From NCBI RefSeq assembly GCF_047948215.1, contig NC_134458.1, positions 137,934,536 through 137,998,535 of the forward strand: a stretch of 64,000 nucleotides of DNA, written 5' to 3'. Source of the DNA: Lycorma delicatula. Lineage: Eukaryota > Arthropoda > Insecta > Hemiptera > Fulgoridae. Position numbers and translations under genes: made by a program. Positions 58,181-64,000 of the stretch are shown here, one piece after another (position 1 is the stretch's first letter; each line of letters begins with the position of its first letter). The notes beneath the pieces are model-generated. The model did no database searches. It worked only from the letters and a program-made list of their open reading frames with translations, and was not told where the DNA came from.

Positions 58181-59289
58181 TATTTTATTTATTAAAACTA
58201 TTATACCGCAATTTTTTTTAAATACTTTTTTTTTTGAAAAATGGTTCCCTAATCACCTCACGAAAGGAAATAATTGTTAAAGAAAGGGAGTGTTAATATA
58301 TTACCAAACATCTTATTTTTATTTTTAGAAATTAATTAAAAAAATAAGGAACATCTTTCTTCTGATGGAGGTTTAATGTAAAAGAGTTATCCTTGGTAAA
58401 TAACGGGTAAATCCATGAAAACTGTCTTAAGTGAAAGAGAAAAACACTTCCTCTTTTTTCTAAATAAATGCTGTGCTATTAGGCAATTAAATAGTAAGTT
58501 AGCAGTTAAATCCTGCTTAAATTTAATTTCTCAATCGAAATCATGATATATTACTAACGTATTAATCTATTTACCTATTAACTCGTGCAGTAACTTAGAT
58601 ATTTTAGTAATATTGTATTTATAACCGGCATAACTAGTATACTTGTTTAGTACAAATAAAACATTGACTCGTGTTCTTTTGCTAATTGATAAATTGGTTT
58701 TACTGAGATAATTAAATGATTTATTTGAAATTCTTCCTTATTATGCTCCATTAACTTTAACGTAATCATATGTAAGCGTATATGTTAATTAATAATGATT
58801 CAATTAATATAATTAAATACGTGACAAATTCAATAATTTATATAAAGAACATTATAGCTGTTTTGCAGTATAAAGTTTATATTTATTGATTATACATTGT
58901 ACTTAGAACAGAATGATTTAGAATAATGCAATAAAATTTTTAAAAATAAATTTTAGCGTCTAAATAATCTTACTTGGGCAGTACAAAAATATTCATCGAA
59001 GGGTAACAAATAAAATAAATAGTTCTTTTTTAATTAATAAAAAGTCTGTATAAAAAATTATACCGGAACATTTTTACTAAAAATTAAAATAAGTTTAAGA
59101 GATGTTAGAGCATTTAAAAAAAATTTTTTTTAATTTTTTAACCTTAAAATAATAAAATTATATTTTTTTAGTACGACACACTCTTTCTTACACTTCGTAT
59201 TTTTAATTATTTCGATTTTTATATGAAAATGCTTTTTTTTTATTTTTAGGTGTTTGAAGAATGGTTTAATAAACTTCATTTTTTTCTAT
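58181..59289. other. AT-rich spacer, no gene seen
   Basis: Nothing recognisable. Confidence 0.55.
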
Positions 59290-60800
59290 TTTGCCCCAAT
59301 CTGTTACTTTTCTTTCTTTCTCTGTTTATGTTTCATTTACCCTAATCATTGTTTTCCTTTACTCTTTTATTCCTTCTAAACCTACTTCTAGAACCAAGCT
59401 CACTAACCCTTGATGTATAATGTATGACCCATTTTTTAGCTTCAGTTTACAAAGTTCTATTATCTTTTTAATTCTATCAACATTTCCTTCCAGAACTATT
59501 TTCATTAATCAAGGATGTCTTCATCCATGACATACAACTATGTCCTTTTTAAGATTCTGCCATTAACTTTTATCTTCATTACATCGTCTCTATATATATA
59601 TTTTTTGAATAGATACCGGTCACCATGATAGATAATTTCACTTATTGGTATCTCTTTTCTTTTTTCCTAGTAATTTTTCATTTTGCGTAACTGTCCTTCT
59701 CACCTTTGATGGTCCATTTTTTTCTTCTGGAATCCTTCATGTGTTTTGAATTTTTGTTTGTACGTATCTGTCTATCTTTGCTTCTTTTAGATCTTGTTTG
59801 ACCTACTTGTATTATCTGGTAATTATCTTTCTGTTTTCTTGTTCAAAGATTTTCTTGGTTAGTCTGTTTTCGTCCATTCTACGTTTCGTAATTGCGTCTA
59901 ATAGCTTATTAGTAGTTTCCATTCATCTTCTGTTTTTCTGGGTCCTATTATTTTCCTTTCAATGTTTTCAAGTTTGTCTTTTTTCTATCCGGTCTAAGGT
60001 TGTGCATTCAGCTTCGTATTATAACTTGGCTCTTACCACTGTTATGCAGTGCCTCAGTTTTTCCATCCTTGAGATTCGTTTCTTGTTATATATACATTCT
60101 TGGTCCTTCCATAAACTTTTGTGAGTTTTATGATTCTAGTTTTATAGGCCTTTTTGTTTAGCCCATTTGCCTATATTACTTCTCCGAGATACTTAAAGCT
60201 GTCACCTGTGTTGATTTTATCTCGTCTAGTACTAAAATGTTTGGGTGAATTTTTTATATTTGTATTGAGGTCTAGCCTCTGTATCGTTCTTTATAAACCA
60301 AGATAATTTTCAACCTCTGAACACTACATTTCAAAAGTTTGTATTATTTTGTTTTTTAGCTTTCGATGTTTCGGTGTAATAAAACCACACATTCCATAAA
60401 ACTGTTTTTAATAATTTCTTTTAAATACTTGATCCTACTTGGTATATGGTATACTAAAATTCCTATTTTCTTGTACAAAGATTTTCTGGCTTGAACAAAT
60501 CTGCTTTTTATATTTTCTTTACTTCCTTTATACCTTATAATTTTACATTATATTTTATTATATTTTCTTATTGTAATACGATTTAACTGTTCATTTTTGT
60601 TTTCTATGGTATTTCACTACCTTCTTTTTAGTCTTGTAATCTTTCTTTATTTATTTTCTAATCCCAAATTTCTTAAAATCACTTTCAGTTTTTAAAAAAC
60701 TTTTCATTTTGTACTCATCATCAATCCACCCAATTTTCAATACGTCACACCTCACAACCCCTCTAACTTTGTTTTTATAACTTTGTATCCATGTTTCGCT
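59290..60800 (-). pseudogene. Composite LINE remnant (RTE-like pol with a second LINE type inside)
   Basis: Minus strand, 5' to 3': near 60300-60500, RFVQARKSLYKKIGILVY and IIKNSFMECVVLLHRNIES, which align with the RRIxQAK...KRFxKCYVWSVLLY segment of RTE-like pol. From about 60220 to 59780, GDSFKYLGEVI, ANGLNKKAYKTRIIKLTKV, TKNVY and MDENRLTKKIFEQENRK, the same type as the LINE at 24765-25795. From 59540 to 59380, DRIKKIIELCKLKLKN, then a block ending HQGLVSLVLE, RTE-like again. The simplest reading is one LINE fragment nested in another. A second LxxIVLEGNVDR-like block near 59480-59520 suggests a small duplication. Every frame is broken. Plus-strand frames 59798-60124 and 60783-61142 overlap or flank it and are shadows. 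Confidence 0.6.
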
Positions 60801-62958
60801 GACAGAAAGCTACAATTTGAACTAAAATTATTAAGGAAGATTTTTTATATTTCTTTAATACATGTCGGATACCTGCAGTTTTCTTTCAGGATTAAAGGGT
60901 TTTTGCTTGAACCAATCTTGTTGTTTATTTATAAATCTAGATTTTATTACTGTAAAACGTCTAGTAAATTATGTTCTTCAATCTTACAGATTAATAAATT
61001 TCTAATTATTATCTTATTTTTGTATAAAAATAATAAATTATTTATTTATGAAAAATTAAGAAATTCTATTTATTATAATATATGCTATATTATAGCTCAT
61101 TCGTTGTACAAGAGAAAGAAAAATTCAAATACACTTATTTGATTGATTATTACAGGTTAAAAATGGTTTAAAAAGAAGAAGAAAAAATAAACCGGTTTTA
61201 TTTTAAAGAAAGAACAAAACTCTCATTCAACTAACTTTCTTTGTCAAACTTAACTAATATACAATTCAATCTTATACTTTTCCACACACATACATACAAA
61301 CTAACACCAACATAAATAATACAAATTCTACTCACATATTCCTTTCAACAACAGGTTTAATTCATATATATATATATATATATATAGTTAGCTAGCCTAC
61401 AACTATAACTAACTATAACTTTAAAAGTTTTGTGTATATGTGTGTGTGTTGGTTATATTTTAATGAATAAATATGAGTGATGTGCTGCCATAATGGCCGA
61501 CAACTCTCTCTTATTTACTTCGAAATATAACCAATATATATAGCTTATTTTAAAATTATTATTATGTTTTTATTTTGAACAGAATCACGCTTAGGCAGAT
61601 AAAAATAATAATTTTATAAAATAATAATTTACGATGCTGTGTTATATTTTTTTTTGTATGTATATGTATTAGAAGTAAAAGCTATATTTAAGCAATTAAA
61701 ATATCTGTATGTCTATCTATTTATTACACCTCTTCAGTAATATCTATACTTTATACATTTATAACTGACATTTTTATGTTTATTTAAACTGATTATAGTT
61801 TCATTATTATTTTTATTTTTCACTATAAGTTGTTATATTTTTAGTAACATGACCTTATTTTATAATTAAATTTAAAAAGTTGTATAGGATTAGTAATGTA
61901 TTCATGTACATCAAAAGAATAGTCTGTTAACTCTTTTCAAATTATAAATTTATAAGTTGTTATGACATATTCTAACACTATTGGTAGGAATATATTTAAT
62001 AAAAAATTATGAAAATTTGAATGATAAAAAACTTAATTTCATAGTTATCTTTTTACTTACGTCAAAACGTTTTCAATGGCTATTTTAATCATCTTTAGTT
62101 ATATGAATTTAAGTTAACGTTAATTTAGCGGTAGATATAAAACAATAATACGTTTATGACTTGTATCATTATTCAATTGAAGAATTGCTGATGGTAATTC
62201 TTTTTTTTTAAGCGAGGGATATAAAACCCCACCACCGACCATTGTTAAAATGCCATCAAAAATTACATTCACTAAATACATGTTTCAGTTTGGACTCGTC
62301 CCGTTTGCCCTTAGTAGAACTTTGTACAAAAGAAAAATTTTGGTTTATATATTCTTGGAAATTAGTTTATTCTATAAGTATTTTCTGGTTTTATTTTTTG
62401 TGATTTGGTACTTTTAAAAATATTTGTAAGATCCATCCGCTTTATGATTTTTGTAACCTTTATAAAAACATTCACTGTATTTGATAATTTATCGATTAAA
62501 ATTGGACTCAAACCTTTGAACTGAAAACTTTTGTATTGACAAATATTTCGTATTTATGTAGGAAGAGCATAATAAAAATAGTAAAACTGTTTGGCGCGCT
62601 ATAGTAAATAAATTGTGATTTCAAAATTTTCGTATTTTAAAATTTATTATTTTGGGAATATAATGTTTCAAAAATAAGCCACGTGCTCACTAAATTACAA
62701 ATGGTGAGTTAATATTGTAAAATGTCAAGCCGAACATTCTATAGATAGTGCTAATTAATTTCAATAATCAGTATGGTATGGTATTATGAACAAATAAACA
62801 TAATTAAACGTATGTGAAATGGCTTGAACCAGAGTCCTCCAACATCACAAGAATTGAGTAGGTGATGAATTTCATCAGATTTCAAAATTTAATTTTTAAA
62901 AACCTTTTTTAATATATATTTTGATTCAATAAGATATTTCAGTAAATGATTCACATAC
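60801..62958. other. AT-rich spacer, no gene assigned
   Basis: Contains a TA run (61365-61386). A patch at 62205-62340 is less AT-biased and gives MPSKITFTKYMFQFGLVPF in one plus frame, preceded by a pyrimidine run ending AAG. I cannot support a gene call. Confidence 0.45.
61365..61386. repeat. (AT)n microsatellite
   Basis: About 11 units. Confidence 0.9.
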
Positions 62959-63059
62959 CGCGTATTTTGCAGTTGTTTGCTAGATTTCCAATCAGAAATG
63001 GATAACATTTTTGTTTCTTCAACTATTTCTACATTGTCAGCCAAATCTATAGGATCCAT
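62959..63059 (-). CDS. Candidate first coding exon of an unidentified host gene
   Basis: From an ATG at 63059 the minus strand encodes 33 codons of well-balanced, acidic composition (MDPIDLADNVEIVEETKML, then ISDWKSSKQLQNTR). The sequence then reaches a plausible splice donor, ACGCG followed by GTATGTGA, at 62959/62958. The frame stays open for 19 codons past the donor, so the exon call is not forced by a stop. Upstream, the same frame is open back to 63107. No downstream exon, promoter or homology was identified. Aspartate/glutamate content and codon variety differ from the K/N/I/F-rich accidental frames nearby. It could equally be a chance frame in an AT-rich region. Confidence 0.28.
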
Positions 63060-64000
63060 TATTTTTCTATTTATTACCAGAATAAACAAAATAGCAAACT
63101 TACACAAGGTAAATATCGTTTTTCACATTTTCTATTTTAACTGCAACTTAATTGATTTTAATCGAGTTGTTTCTTTTTCAAATAATTAATAAGTATTTAT
63201 AACATTACAATTTGAATTTGGACTTTAATTTTCTTGATTATGCGCAAAGAAAGGAATAATATTATAAGAAACTTATAAAATAAAAAACTTATGCAAGGAA
63301 GTTTCTACTGAATGATTTTTTTTTATTCCGAGCTTTTGATTCACGGTATTTATACTTTATTATTTATAAATACAGATAACATTTCAAGCGTCTTGTAAGG
63401 ACCTTCCAAAAATATGTAATATTTAATGAATTTGTTTTAACGCATACAGATATATACGCATAACTTGCAATGTTACACAAGTAGCTTTATATTTTTAACT
63501 TCCCTTTGTATTATTTTTTATCATCTATTAACATCTAAAACTATTCATAAGTCCTTGAGACGTCTAAGGTAATTAATTCCATACACGTACGGTATTGTAT
63601 ATATTTTTTTTTCAAAAAGGGTGGAGGGTTGCTTAATACGTGGTATACAAATAAATGGGTTTATTAACTCGATCCGCTACTAACCCCTTTTTATGACAAA
63701 GAGCTGCGACACCCTTGACATTCAGACAAATTCCCCTATATTTATTTGTCTTTATTCTTTTCTTTTAAAAGGACGGCCGTCGTCGTCGTCTCTTGTTGAA
63801 AAGAAAATGTAATGACGGTGGTCTTGCCACACCTTTCTAGTTTCTGTCTACAATGAAGAATAACCAGATGATGTGGGGGCGGTTGTTACAAAACGTATTT
63901 TACAGGCATAATATATAGGTAGATAAAAGCAGTAGATATAAATATATTCCCGCCAAACTCATAAAATTTTTATATAAGATCTGTATATATTTCATTCTTA
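63060..64000. other. Spacer with a GC-richer patch, no gene seen
   Basis: Near 63772-63900 lies a less AT-rich patch with a GTC run (GTCGTCGTCGTC) and GATGTGGGGGCGGTTG. If the candidate exon is real this would be upstream of it on the minus strand, but there is no identifiable promoter motif. Confidence 0.4.

Noticed and set aside
60783..61142. 119-codon plus frame, the longest in the window
   Set aside because: Y/K/I/F-rich with no motif, partly antisense to the LINE composite.
62205..62340. Plus-strand patch preceded by a pyrimidine run and AAG, considered as an exon
   Set aside because: No conserved motif or matching donor, and the acceptor is non-ideal.

Overview
This window is non-coding, AT-rich animal nuclear DNA, most likely from an insect. 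The evidence is strongly AT-biased sequence with many homopolymer and dinucleotide runs, stops in all frames, no operon-like gene packing, and decayed insect-type mobile elements: mariner/Tc relatives, Jockey-type and RTE-like non-LTR retrotransposons, tRNA-derived SINEs and a hAT-like short element. The tail of one LINE (24765-25795) and the 9.5-kb SINE resemble families I associate with sap-feeding Hemiptera. That placement is from memory and tentative. I found no intact protein-coding gene, no rRNA, no functional tRNA and no CRISPR array. One short stretch near the right end (62959-63059, minus) could be a first coding exon and is the only host-gene candidate.

Layout. 0-7 kb: AT-rich spacer, a TA microsatellite and one unclassified dispersed repeat (5390-5900). 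7.6-8.1 kb: a short hAT-like element with an 8-bp target duplication and a SINE inside it. 9.4-10.6 kb: dispersed repeat 'A', split by a full SINE with clean target duplications. 12.18-13.55 kb: a complete but dead mariner-like transposon with both terminal inverted repeats and TA duplications. 15-20 kb: hairpins, short repeat pairs and a 713-bp element with 74-bp terminal inverted repeats that holds a coding-like remnant. 20.6-26.8 kb: three LINE remnants and a foldback-like repeat 'B' (22.1-23.3 kb). 28-33 kb: a SINE and a second mariner split by a SINE. 33-48.5 kb: RTE-like LINE tails, half of another repeat B, a 149-bp CA microsatellite and an internally deleted Tc/mariner-type transposase next to a LINE tail. 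51.4-58.2 kb: three more pieces of repeat A, including a GC-rich head. 59.3-60.8 kb: a composite LINE remnant. 60.8-64 kb: spacer and the candidate exon.

The elements do not work together as a pathway. They form a record of successive insertions: SINE into mariner, SINE into repeat A, SINE into a hAT-like element, and apparently LINE into LINE. All nine LINE remnants lie on the minus strand. I found no convincing undescribed gene system. The structurally most novel items are foldback-like repeat B, the 713-bp TIR element, and repeat A with its GC-rich head.
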